From Arenibacter sp041392165 (GTDB lineage: Bacteria > Bacteroidota > Bacteroidia > Flavobacteriales > Flavobacteriaceae): a stretch of DNA of 64,000 bases. The position numbers and the translations under genes are program-made. The notes under the pieces were generated by a model, which ran no database searches, was not told the DNA's origin, and worked only from the letters and a program-made list of their open reading frames with translations. Shown in pieces: positions 52,113 through 60,650 of this stretch. Numbering within the stretch: position 1 is the stretch's first letter; every line of letters starts with the position of its first letter. The DNA is taken from the NCBI GenBank assembly GCA_041392165.1, contig JAWKMN010000002.1, forward strand, positions 248,001 to 312,000, written 5' to 3'.

Positions 52113-52181
52113 ATAATATTGGACCTAAGTTGAATTTTGGTATCATATTTTCAATTGGTATAATAAGTTTAACTATTAAAA

Positions 52182-52493
52182 ATGAATATCATGAAAAAAT
52201 TATTTTTTACAGCAGTATTATCATTAGGAAGTCTAACCGCATTTGCGCTATCCAGTGGAGATATAAACTTGGATGTTACACCAATCGTAATAGCCCAGGA
52301 CGACTTCTCTGAAATAGAAACAAGTGATTTGCCAGAAGCGGTTTCAACAGCCGTCTCCACTGAATATCCTTCAGCTACTATCAGTAAGGCTTATGTAAAT
52401 AAGCAGGAACAATATAAGTTGGAAGTAACCTTGGAGGATGGTACCACAGGCACTTTGCATGCCGATAAGGATGGTAAATGGCTTGAACTATAA
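52182..52493 (+). CDS. Small exported PepSY-like protein, paralog 3 of 3
   Basis: The 103-residue protein (start at 52182 or at 52191, MKKLFFTAVL) has a signal peptide ending near AFA and the mature plan DDFSEIETSDLPEAVSTAVSTEYPSATISKAY then QYKLEVTLEDGTTGTLHADKDGKW. It is closest to paralog 1 in the beta strands. It is the nearest to the NtrC-type regulator gene, separated by a strong terminator and the inverted-repeat element. Confidence 0.78.
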   Translation: MNIMKKLFFTAVLSLGSLTAFALSSGDINLDVTPIVIAQDDFSEIETSDLPEAVSTAVSTEYPSATISKAYVNKQEQYKLEVTLEDGTTGTLHADKDGKWLEL

Positions 52494-52533
52494 GATGGCT
52501 TGAATTATTTGTTTGTATCAAGTTGGTTTGGTA

Positions 52534-52568
52534 AGAGGGGGATTGTTTTCTACAATCCCCCTCTTTTT
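52534..52568 (+). terminator. Terminator of paralog 3
   Basis: A perfect 13-bp stem (AGAGGGGGATTGT and its complement) with a 5-nt loop and six or more Ts. Confidence 0.95.
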
Positions 52569-52622
52569 TATGAAAATTTTTAAAGGCAACTAACTTTACT
52601 TATGGTATTTTTACTATCTATA

Positions 52623-52788
52623 TATGAAGTGGTTTAAACTTTTTGGATTGTAGCGAAAATTAGCAATTTTGTGACCCGTTGAAGGCTTTTTTAAGTTGCA
52701 TAGCAGAGCTACGGAAGGAAAAAAAGACGAAAACCGAGTGCGAAAGAGCAATTTTTTAGCCAATTTTTAAAGTTTAAACCACTTCATA
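52623..52788. mobile_element. 166-bp MITE-like element with 20-bp terminal inverted repeats
   Basis: TATGAAGTGGTTTAAACTTT (52623-52642) is the exact complement of 52769-52788. The ends could be TGAAGTGG...CCACTTCA flanked by TA on both sides, as with IS630/mariner-type TA targets. Inside, a module like GATTGTAGCGAAAATTAGC...ATTTT occurs at 52646-52674 and again near 52735-52763, and also in the shorter copy at 6711-6790. No ORF. It ends 20 bp before the response-regulator start. Confidence 0.65.
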
Positions 52789-52807
52789 GTAAATTATTAT
52801 AAAAGGT

Positions 52808-54163
52808 ATGCCCAAACTCATTATCATTGAAGATGATGCCGCTTTTTGTCAAATGCTTCAAAAATTCTTGATTAGAAACGGATACGACGTGGACATTAGT
52901 TTTACGGCCCAGGATGCCAAAACCAGATTTGCGACGACCACTTATAATCTAGTTTTGACCGATTTGCGGCTCCCCAATTATAATGGCCTACAATTGCTAT
53001 CCGATATCAAGGAGGTGAATCCAAGGACACAGGTTATTGTCATGACGGGTTATGCCGAGGTTGGTTCTGCCGTAGAGGCCATGAAAAAAGGCGCCTACGA
53101 TTATATTTCCAAACCTTTTACTCCGGAGGAAATCTTAATGCAGATTAAAAGTGCCTTGAACCAAGGGGACAGGACACCGCAAAATGCACCAAAAGAAAAC
53201 CATAAGGTTCCTAGTGCGCAAAATGGAACGGGGGGCAATAAGGTAGTTGTTGGAATAAGTGAGGCCTCCAAAAAATTATATGAATATATTAAGTTGGTGG
53301 CCCCAACGGATATGTCCGTTTTAATCACCGGGGAAAGTGGTACCGGAAAGGAAGTTACGGCCAGGGCCATACACGATAATAGTAAAAGGAAGGACCACAA
53401 TTTTGTGGCGGTAGATTGTGGTGCTATTCCCAAAGAATTGGCGACCAGTGAATTTTTTGGTCACATCAAAGGTAGTTTTACCGGAGCGGTAGAGGATAAG
53501 AAGGGGCATTTTGAAGCTGCCAATGGAGGTACTTTGTTTTTGGATGAAATAGGGAATCTTTCCTATGAAAATCAAATACAGTTATTAAGGGCCCTACAGG
53601 AAAGAAAAATTAAAAGGGTAGGCAGTAACAAGGAGATAGAGGTTGATATCCGTATTGTAACGGCCACAAATGAAAATTTAGCAGAGGCTGTTGAAAACGG
53701 TAGTTTTAGGGAAGATCTATTCCACAGGATCAATGAGTTTTCTTTGGAAATCCCGTCTTTGGAACAACGCTTCGAAGACCTGCCGCTTTTCGCAGATTTC
53801 TTTTTGCAAAAGGCCAACCGATCCTTAGGAAAACAAGTGGAAGGTTTTTCGGAAGATGTACAGGATATATTTAAGCAATACCATTGGCCAGGAAATTTAA
53901 GGGAATTGCAAAACGTTATAAAGAGGGCCGTTTTGTTGACCAGTGGGGAAATGGTGGAGAAGGGAGCCTTGCCCAAAGAAGTATACCGCAGCAAGGAAAG
54001 CCATGTTAAAAACGATAATTTTTCCAAGGCCGATTATGAAAAAGAACAAATAGTCAAGGCCTTAAAACAATCAAATTTCAATAAATCCAAAGCGGCCAAA
54101 TTGCTACAGATTACAAGGAAAACGTTATACAACAAAATTAATCACTATAATTTGGACTTGTAG
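52808..54163 (+). CDS. Sigma-54-dependent response regulator (NtrC family)
   Basis: The 451-residue protein has a receiver domain (1-120) with acidic pocket E8/D9/D10 and phospho-acceptor D52 in LTDLRLP, an AAA+ domain (about 145-375) with Walker A GESGTGKE, the sigma-54 contact loop GSFTGA in place of GAFTGA, and Walker B LFLDEIG, and a Fis-type HTH at the C-terminus (NKSKAAKLLQITRKTLYNKI). It should activate sigma-54 promoters when phosphorylated, probably by the neighbouring hybrid kinase. The genes converge and overlap by 26 bp. Its own upstream region is the MITE-like element. Confidence 0.95.
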   Translation: MPKLIIIEDDAAFCQMLQKFLIRNGYDVDISFTAQDAKTRFATTTYNLVLTDLRLPNYNGLQLLSDIKEVNPRTQVIVMTGYAEVGSAVEAMKKGAYDYISKPFTPEEILMQIKSALNQGDRTPQNAPKENHKVPSAQNGTGGNKVVVGISEASKKLYEYIKLVAPTDMSVLITGESGTGKEVTARAIHDNSKRKDHNFVAVDCGAIPKELATSEFFGHIKGSFTGAVEDKKGHFEAANGGTLFLDEIGNLSYENQIQLLRALQERKIKRVGSNKEIEVDIRIVTATNENLAEAVENGSFREDLFHRINEFSLEIPSLEQRFEDLPLFADFFLQKANRSLGKQVEGFSEDVQDIFKQYHWPGNLRELQNVIKRAVLLTSGEMVEKGALPKEVYRSKESHVKNDNFSKADYEKEQIVKALKQSNFNKSKAAKLLQITRKTLYNKINHYNLDL

Positions 54164-56609
54164 ACAAATACGCCTTAATGGCCAAAATTAAAACGGTCGA
54201 CTTATTTTGGAGGTCCCTATAGGCCTGTTTCAAGATTTTGGGTTCCCATTGGCCAATTTCCAAAACCTCCATTTGTTCTAAAATAGGTATTGTTTCTTGA
54301 TTATTTAATTGACGGAACATGGGAAGCATTCTGTGCGAAACAGCATTCACATTTTCTATGTCCAAATCATCTACGGCCACTTTCAATTTTTTCATGTTGC
54401 TTTCGGTGTCGGCAATAAAAGTCTCCAAAACTTCAGCGATGCCCTCCTTGTCTTCCCCTAAAAAAGAGGAGATTACTCCTAGGTGGAATAAGTTGGAGCC
54501 AGAGGCCATTTCTGTATTTGTTCTGCTTTGGGGTCTTTCTGGCAGCACTTGGGGGAACAAGTTGGCCAATACCTTCAGGAACATCTCTTTGGTAAATGGT
54601 TTTTGTAGAATATCTGAAAAACCTACCTCTATATATTGTTCTCTTTTTAAATCCTTACGTCCGGTCATGGCTACTATGGGCTGTCCGGCATAATGGGAAT
54701 AGGAGTTGTTCTGTAGCTTGTTCAACACTTCAAAACCCGTAATATTGGGCATTTGTATATCTGTTAGGACCACATCGTACTGTAGCGTGGCTGTCTTTAA
54801 TACTTCATGAAAATTAGTAAAGGTATGGGCAAAGAGTCCCAAATGAAGACAGACTTCCTTAAGAAGTTTTAGCATAGCGGGGTCGTCGTCTATGATTAGG
54901 AGGGATAATCCAACTTGTGGGCCGATTTCAATTTTCTTGTTGGAATGCCAAGGTTTTTTTGATATTTTCAGTGGAATTTCAATTGAAAATGTGCTTCCTT
55001 TATTTTCCTGGCTCCTTAGGCTAATTTTCCCGCCCAAGAGTTCGGTGAGTTTCTTGGAAATGGTTAGGCCTAACCCATAACCACCGTATTTTTTATCCGT
55101 ATGCTCCTCAGCCTGTGCAAACTCTTTAAAAATATGCTCCTGTTTTTCTTTTTTAATACCTATTCCGGAATCTGTTACCTGAATTAAGGTATGGTAGTTC
55201 CCATTTGCTTCGCGGACTACCTTGGCATTAACCTTTATAAAACCTTCATGCGTAAATTTATAGGCATTTCCGATTAGGTTGGTCAAGATTTGTCTAATCC
55301 TAAATGGATCTCCCAAAACGGTATTATCCAATTGACTATCGATTTTTATTTGGAGATCTATGGGTTTCTTTAAATTTATTTCCTTGAGGTTTTCGGCAGT
55401 TTCCCGGATAAGGTCCGAGAGTATAAATGCAGTCTGTTCCATTTTAATTTTTCCTGCCTCCAATTTGGAAAAATCCAACAGATCGTTTACTAGGCTATCT
55501 ACATATTTTGACGCGGATTTTACATTCTTTATATAGGATACCTGCTTACCGGAAAGTCCGGTATTTTCCATGAGTTCGGAATAGCCTGTTATGGCATTCA
55601 ACGGAGTGCGCAGGTCATGGCTTACGGTAGCGATCAGTTGCTCCCGACTTTTTAAAAGGGACTCGGAAAATTTCTTTTCCTTTTCCAGTTGCTGTCTGTA
55701 CAATTGTACCTTCCAGTAATCTTTGGTAATCAAAAATGTAAAGAGTCCCACAATGGCTATTCCGAGCAGACTGGCAAAACCGGCCACACGCAGGCTCCTT
55801 TTTAGGGCGGTTTGTTTTTTTAAGTTGTCATTATAGGATTTTGTTATTACTTCCTGTTCAAAGGCAGAAATAATACTGCGCAATTGCTGGGAAATTTCCA
55901 AATCTGCCCTATTTAATTGTAATTCTTTCTGTGCTACCGAGCGGAGAGCCTTGGTGCTGCTCTGTTTGGCCTCTGCCAAGAGTGTTTTGGATACCGTTAA
56001 TACGGAATCTACCTGTTGTGAAACCGGAATGGCACTAGTGTCCTTGGGGACGTTTTTACTGAGAAATTCGGCCCATTTTTTTATGGTATTCTGTGCGTCC
56101 GGGGGCAAGTCCAAATAATTGGGATTAAGGCTTTCAGGAGTAATTTTTCCTAGAGACTCCTCTATTTTACTAAACTCCTTTAGGGCATTGTCTATAGAAT
56201 TGTCGGCTTCACTTTTTCTTTTCAACCGGAGAAGTTCATTACTGTTGAACACCTTTTTTTTAAGTAGACCCTGTACACTATCCAACATTTTTTTTTGGTA
56301 GTCGTTGACCGTAAGCAGTTTAAGGGAGTCTATGGTGATAAAAATGGAGTCTATTTTTTGGGCATAGACGGTAAAACTTTTTGGCGTCTTTTTTTGTAGG
56401 GCCAGTTTGGAAAGACTTTCCGCTTCATATAGTTCGGTAAGAAGGGAGCCTGTTTTTAGTAATTTGGCATCGTTTTCCGTTCCGGTGTCGGTAGATACAA
56501 ATACCTTTATTTCTGTATATATAAAGTAGGCTACTACAAGGGTCAATACACCAAGCATGAGGTAGCTGAACATTATTTTAAAGGTGAATTTGTTCTTTGT
56601 CCTGTTCAT
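54138..56609 (-). CDS. Hybrid sensor histidine kinase with receiver and Hpt domains
   Basis: The 823-residue inner-membrane protein has membrane helices at about 12-32 and 273-294 around a helical periplasmic sensor of about 240 residues, a HisKA domain with H331 in TVSHDLRTPLNAI, an ATPase domain (about 433-548, N448, DSGIGI, GYGLGLTISKK), a receiver (about 568-685) with D617 in LTDIQMP, and a C-terminal Hpt domain with H759 in VSHRMLPMF. This allows a full four-step phosphorelay H331-D617-H759-D52 to the regulator gene it overlaps. The periplasmic domain is where the nearby small exported proteins could act, which is speculation. Confidence 0.95.
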   Translation of the reverse strand: MNRTKNKFTFKIMFSYLMLGVLTLVVAYFIYTEIKVFVSTDTGTENDAKLLKTGSLLTELYEAESLSKLALQKKTPKSFTVYAQKIDSIFITIDSLKLLTVNDYQKKMLDSVQGLLKKKVFNSNELLRLKRKSEADNSIDNALKEFSKIEESLGKITPESLNPNYLDLPPDAQNTIKKWAEFLSKNVPKDTSAIPVSQQVDSVLTVSKTLLAEAKQSSTKALRSVAQKELQLNRADLEISQQLRSIISAFEQEVITKSYNDNLKKQTALKRSLRVAGFASLLGIAIVGLFTFLITKDYWKVQLYRQQLEKEKKFSESLLKSREQLIATVSHDLRTPLNAITGYSELMENTGLSGKQVSYIKNVKSASKYVDSLVNDLLDFSKLEAGKIKMEQTAFILSDLIRETAENLKEINLKKPIDLQIKIDSQLDNTVLGDPFRIRQILTNLIGNAYKFTHEGFIKVNAKVVREANGNYHTLIQVTDSGIGIKKEKQEHIFKEFAQAEEHTDKKYGGYGLGLTISKKLTELLGGKISLRSQENKGSTFSIEIPLKISKKPWHSNKKIEIGPQVGLSLLIIDDDPAMLKLLKEVCLHLGLFAHTFTNFHEVLKTATLQYDVVLTDIQMPNITGFEVLNKLQNNSYSHYAGQPIVAMTGRKDLKREQYIEVGFSDILQKPFTKEMFLKVLANLFPQVLPERPQSRTNTEMASGSNLFHLGVISSFLGEDKEGIAEVLETFIADTESNMKKLKVAVDDLDIENVNAVSHRMLPMFRQLNNQETIPILEQMEVLEIGQWEPKILKQAYRDLQNKSTVLILAIKAYLSTSPNYSD

Positions 56610-56723
56610 TGATTGTTCCAGTTTTACAGCTTTTATTTCAATTTACGGATTTCGGGACCTATTGAGATGTAAATTATAGTTAATATTTATTGTCTTTTAT
56701 TATGAAATTAGAATGGCCGTACT

Positions 56724-56731
56724 TAAATTTG
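56724..56731 (+). promoter_or_regulatory. Candidate -7 box for the thiamin receptor transcript
   Basis: TAAATTTG matches TAnnTTTG and lies 6 nt before the start of the TPP riboswitch, the right place for its promoter. -33 not clear. Confidence 0.5.
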
Positions 56732-56736
56732 CGCCC

Positions 56737-56815
56737 GTCTCAAAGGGGTGCTTGTTGGTTCAGGCTGAGATTATACCCAAAGAACCTGGGCAGGTAATGC
56801 TGCCAAGGGATGCGA
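56737..56815 (+). promoter_or_regulatory. TPP (thiamin pyrophosphate) riboswitch
   Basis: The conserved aptamer parts are in order: AAGGGGTGC (56742-56751), GGCTGAGA (56763-56770), ACCC (56775-56778), GAACCTG (56782-56788), GGTAATGCTGCC and AAGGGA (to 56811). These are the P2-P5 junction and pyrimidine/pyrophosphate sensor sequences of THI elements. It lies about 120 nt before the TonB receptor gene and should reduce its expression when TPP is plentiful. The downstream expression platform is not obvious. Confidence 0.95.
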
Positions 56816-56935
56816 AAACCGCATTTTGGAATTTCCAACGTTTTATTTTCGGTGTATTTATGTCATCGGGAAAAGACAAAAATCAATTTTTAACAAGAAT
56901 AATAGCCCCTTTTATTCGTAACAAAAGTATTACGA

Positions 56936-59107
56936 ATGAAAACTATGTTCACAACGGTCGCTATAACTGCGACAACGCTTTTGGCCATTGGTCAAGAGAA
57001 GCCCAAAGATTCTTTGGAAGGAAACGAAATTGCCTTGAATGAGGTATTGGTATCCGCTGTAAGGGTAACCAAACAATCTCCGGTAACCTTCACCAACCTG
57101 ACCAAAGAACAGATCAAACCCAGAAATTTGGGACAGGATATTCCCATACTGATGAATTTTCTGCCCGCTGTGGTTACCACATCGGATGCCGGGGCCGGTG
57201 TAGGCTACACCGGTATCCGGGTTCGCGGTAGCGATGGCACACGGGTAAATGTTACCATTAACGGGATTCCCTATAACGATGCGGAATCGCATGGTTCATT
57301 TTGGGTAAACATGCCCGATTTTGCCTCCTCTACGGAAAGTTTGCAGCTACAACGTGGGGTGGGAACATCCACAAATGGATCAGGGGCCTTTGGAGCCAGT
57401 CTGAATTTGTTGACCGATGCCGTCTCGGACGAGGCCTTTGGCCAGGTTTCATCCTCCATAGGCAGTTTTGGAACTCTCAGGAACAATATGAAGTTTAGCA
57501 CGGGTTTGTTGAACGATCATGTGGAAATTGCCGGACGTTTGTCCCGGATAAACTCGGACGGTTATATTGATAGGGCCTCCTCCGAATTGGACTCCTACTT
57601 TTTGCAAGGATCATATGTAGATGACAATACCTTGGTAAAAGCACTGTTGTTCGGGGGACATGAAATTACCTATCAGGCCTGGAACGGGATAGATGCCGAA
57701 ACCTTGGTATCGGACAGGACCTTTAATTCCGCGGGAATCTATACCGATGAGAACGGGAATACCCGGTTTTATGACAATGAAGTGGATAATTATAAACAGA
57801 ACCATTTTCAATTGCATTGGAACGAACAAATTGCCGATAATTGGAATACCAATCTGGCATTCCATTTTACCAAGGGAAGAGGGTTTTTTGAACAATACAA
57901 GGAGGACGATGACTTTAGTACCTATGGAATTGAACCGATAATGGTTGATGGGGAATTAGTGGATAAAACCGATCTTATACGAAGGCGGTGGCTGGACAAT
58001 GATTTTTACGGAACTACTTTTTCCGTAAATTATGACAAAGAGCGGTTAAATTTAATTCTTGGAGGAGGTTGGAACAAATACGAGGGAAGCCATTTTGGAG
58101 AAATTATTTGGGCCCGTTATTCCAATAATAGGGATTATGAAGATAGATATTATGATGACCGTTCCGTCAAAACCGACCTAAACCTTTTTGCCAAGGCCAA
58201 TTACAGGTTTAATGACCAATTGAGCGCTTATGGAGACTTGCAGTATAGGACCATAGGCTATACCGCTAATGGGGAAGACACCGGATTGGTTGATGATACC
58301 TTTAATTTTTTCAATCCCAAGGTTGGGATTACCTACGATTTCAACATCAATAACAATTTTTATCTCTCCTACGCCAGGGCCAATCGTGAACCCAATAGAA
58401 ATGATTATGAAAATGGTAGTCCCAAGTCCGAGAAGTTGAACGATTATGAGTTGGGATGGCGCTATATTTCCCAGAATGTCCAGTTGAATACCAATGTGTA
58501 CTATATGGGATACAAGGATCAATTGGTGCTTACTGGGGAGCTAAATGATGTTGGGGCACCTTTACGCGCCAATGTTGGGGATAGCTATCGCTTAGGTTTG
58601 GAAGTGGATGCTACCATAGCCTTGGGAAGACAATTTAAAATACGCCCCAATGTGGCATTGAGTAAAAACAGGAATAGGGATTTCGTGTTTCAGCGCGATG
58701 GCGAACTGCAGGAACTTGGGGACACCCATATTTCCTTTTCCCCTGATATTATTGTAGGAAACGTATTTACGTACCAACCCAAGGAAAACATTCAATTTAG
58801 TTTGTTGACCAAGTTTGTCGGGGAGCAGTACATGGGCAATATTGATTCGGAAGGGTCAAAATTGGATGCGTATTCCCAAACCGATTTTAATGTGCAGTAT
58901 GAAATCAATACCAATAGTTTTGTTAAAAGCATAGTGTTGTCGGGCTTGGTCAATAATATATTTGATTCCTTATACGTGTCCAATGGATACTTCTATACTT
59001 TTGATGACGATTACTCGGTACCAGGAACAATTACGACTTATGAAGGAGCCGGTTATTATCCGCAGGCGGGGGTCAATTTTTTGGTGGGAGCTACCTTTAA
59101 TTTTTAA
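56936..59107 (+). CDS. TonB-dependent receptor under TPP control, probable thiamin transporter
   Basis: The 723-residue protein has a signal peptide (about 1-20), a plug domain (about 35-150: LNEVLVSAVRVTKQSPVTFTNLTKEQI, GYTGIRVRGSDGTRVNVTINGIPYNDAES) and a 22-strand barrel ending in F (GATFNF). There is no carboxypeptidase-regulatory domain, unlike the other two receptors here. The TPP riboswitch upstream fixes thiamin or a derivative as the likely ligand; thiamin-regulated TonB receptors are known in Bacteroidota from comparative genomics. No thiamin biosynthesis gene is in the window. Confidence 0.92.
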   Translation: MKTMFTTVAITATTLLAIGQEKPKDSLEGNEIALNEVLVSAVRVTKQSPVTFTNLTKEQIKPRNLGQDIPILMNFLPAVVTTSDAGAGVGYTGIRVRGSDGTRVNVTINGIPYNDAESHGSFWVNMPDFASSTESLQLQRGVGTSTNGSGAFGASLNLLTDAVSDEAFGQVSSSIGSFGTLRNNMKFSTGLLNDHVEIAGRLSRINSDGYIDRASSELDSYFLQGSYVDDNTLVKALLFGGHEITYQAWNGIDAETLVSDRTFNSAGIYTDENGNTRFYDNEVDNYKQNHFQLHWNEQIADNWNTNLAFHFTKGRGFFEQYKEDDDFSTYGIEPIMVDGELVDKTDLIRRRWLDNDFYGTTFSVNYDKERLNLILGGGWNKYEGSHFGEIIWARYSNNRDYEDRYYDDRSVKTDLNLFAKANYRFNDQLSAYGDLQYRTIGYTANGEDTGLVDDTFNFFNPKVGITYDFNINNNFYLSYARANREPNRNDYENGSPKSEKLNDYELGWRYISQNVQLNTNVYYMGYKDQLVLTGELNDVGAPLRANVGDSYRLGLEVDATIALGRQFKIRPNVALSKNRNRDFVFQRDGELQELGDTHISFSPDIIVGNVFTYQPKENIQFSLLTKFVGEQYMGNIDSEGSKLDAYSQTDFNVQYEINTNSFVKSIVLSGLVNNIFDSLYVSNGYFYTFDDDYSVPGTITTYEGAGYYPQAGVNFLVGATFNF

Positions 59108-59141
59108 GCAAGTTACTAATGTAAAGAGTTTAATTTTATAT

Positions 59142-59185
59142 GAAACCCCTCTCTTGGTATCTAAGAGAGGGGTTTCTTTATTTTA
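59142..59185 (+). terminator. Intrinsic terminator after the thiamin receptor
   Basis: GAAACCCCTCTCTT pairs perfectly (14 bp) with AAGAGAGGGGTTTC around a 7-nt loop, followed by a T-rich run. Confidence 0.95.
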
Positions 59186-59220
59186 TTCCATAAATAATAG
59201 AATGAAGTAGTTTATGCTTA

Positions 59221-60597
59221 TTATACATTTTCCGGTACTATATAAGGGTATCTGTATTTTCGGGTAAGCAACAGATCCGCTTCCTCGTTATCTATGAACT
59301 TTTCGAATTCCCCATTAAACCTTAAGGTATCCCCAACTCTATAAGCTATATTGGCAATTAGGGGCAATACGGTGGACATATGGCCTACCTCTACATCGCA
59401 ATTGATATCCCCTGGATTGCCGGAGCGTACCCCATCTATAAAATTCCCGAAATGCCCTTTACTGTCCGGTGCGGTCAAGAAGGAGGTGTCGCCTCCAACA
59501 GCAGCACTTGTTGCCATGCCGGAACCTGCAAAAGGCTCTGTTTCCTTGCCTTTGTATGCTTTCCATGTAGAGCCGTTTACTTCCATCCACCCTTCGGTTC
59601 CGTAAAACATATTGCCAATTTTGATATCTAAATTGGCCTCATGATTGGTATACCTGCCCCGGGTTTCAAATTCTAGGATTTTACCATCTGCATATTCAAA
59701 TACCGAGGTTTGGGTGTTTGGGGTTTCTTGGGAACATTCTTTGGGCGATATCCCAAAAAATCCTCCCATGGACTGTACTTTTACCGGATGTACTTTTTTG
59801 TTCAATCCCCATCGGGCAACATCAAATTGGTGAGGGCCTTGATTGCCGGTGTCGCCGTTGCCCGTGTCCCAGTGCCAATGCCAATTGTAGTGCCCCTTTT
59901 TTTCATTGTAAGGCCTATAGGTGGCAGGACCCAGCCAAAGATCGTAGTTCAAGGTGGAAGGTGATACGCTGTCCGGGGAAATGCCAAAGGAGTCCCTTGG
60001 CTTAAAGCAAGTGCCCCTGGCCATAAACACTTCGCCGATCCCACCACCGTGCAAAAAGTCCATGGCCTGCATAACGTTGGCAATAGATCGGTTTTGGAAC
60101 CCTACCTGTACTACGCGGTTATATTTTCTGGCGGCCTCTACCATTTTTCTTCCTTCCCATACATTATGGGAACTGGGTTTTTCTATATATACGTGTTTTC
60201 CAGCTTGGCAGGCCCAGATGGTGGACAGGGCATGCCAATGATTGGGGGTGGCTATAATTACCGCATCTATTTCCTTATCCTCAAAAACACGGCGCATATC
60301 TTCTTCGGTACCCGGTTTGTTGCCTTTTTGGTTTTTGGCCGCGGTTTGCACATTTTCGCCCAAGACGGCAGAATCCACATCGCAAACCGTTTTTATTCTT
60401 ACCCCTTCATCGTACATTTTGGAAAAGTTGTCCAATAGGCCCCTTCCACGGCCTCTTACACCTATTGAACCAAGGATTACCCGATCATTGGCACCTAGGA
60501 TGTTTCCGTAAGATTTTGCGGAAAATGCAGATGCCCCTACAACAACGCCAGTACTGGCAAGGGTAGTTTTTTTAATAAAGTCTCTTCTGTTGTCCAT
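59221..60597 (-). CDS. Tat-exported Gfo/Idh/MocA oxidoreductase
   Basis: The 458-residue protein begins with a twin-arginine signal (NRRDFIKKTTLASTG), so it is exported folded with its cofactor. It has a Rossmann domain (GSIGVRGRGRGLLDNF near 42), IIATPNHWHALSTIWACQAGKHVYIEKP near 115-145 (EKP motif) and a C-terminal substrate domain with GNGDTGNQGPHQFDVARWGL (catalytic H). Family members in DUF1080 clusters oxidise the C3 hydroxyl of glycosides. It is the last gene of a minus-strand operon with the DUF6807 and DUF1080 genes. Confidence 0.93.
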   Translation of the reverse strand: MDNRRDFIKKTTLASTGVVVGASAFSAKSYGNILGANDRVILGSIGVRGRGRGLLDNFSKMYDEGVRIKTVCDVDSAVLGENVQTAAKNQKGNKPGTEEDMRRVFEDKEIDAVIIATPNHWHALSTIWACQAGKHVYIEKPSSHNVWEGRKMVEAARKYNRVVQVGFQNRSIANVMQAMDFLHGGGIGEVFMARGTCFKPRDSFGISPDSVSPSTLNYDLWLGPATYRPYNEKKGHYNWHWHWDTGNGDTGNQGPHQFDVARWGLNKKVHPVKVQSMGGFFGISPKECSQETPNTQTSVFEYADGKILEFETRGRYTNHEANLDIKIGNMFYGTEGWMEVNGSTWKAYKGKETEPFAGSGMATSAAVGGDTSFLTAPDSKGHFGNFIDGVRSGNPGDINCDVEVGHMSTVLPLIANIAYRVGDTLRFNGEFEKFIDNEEADLLLTRKYRYPYIVPENV

Positions 60598-60650
60598 AAT
60601 TATGTTTTATTACTGGTATTGATGATTATTTTAATGAAAGCCCCGGAAAT

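Noticed and set aside
50949..52493. Toxin-antitoxin or bacteriocin cluster
   Set aside because: All three products are exported single-domain paralogs with no immunity, peptidase or transporter partner, and no double-glycine leader.
56713..57042. 109-codon ORF before the thiamin receptor
   Set aside because: It runs through the TPP riboswitch and into the receptor gene in another frame; the RNA element explains the sequence.
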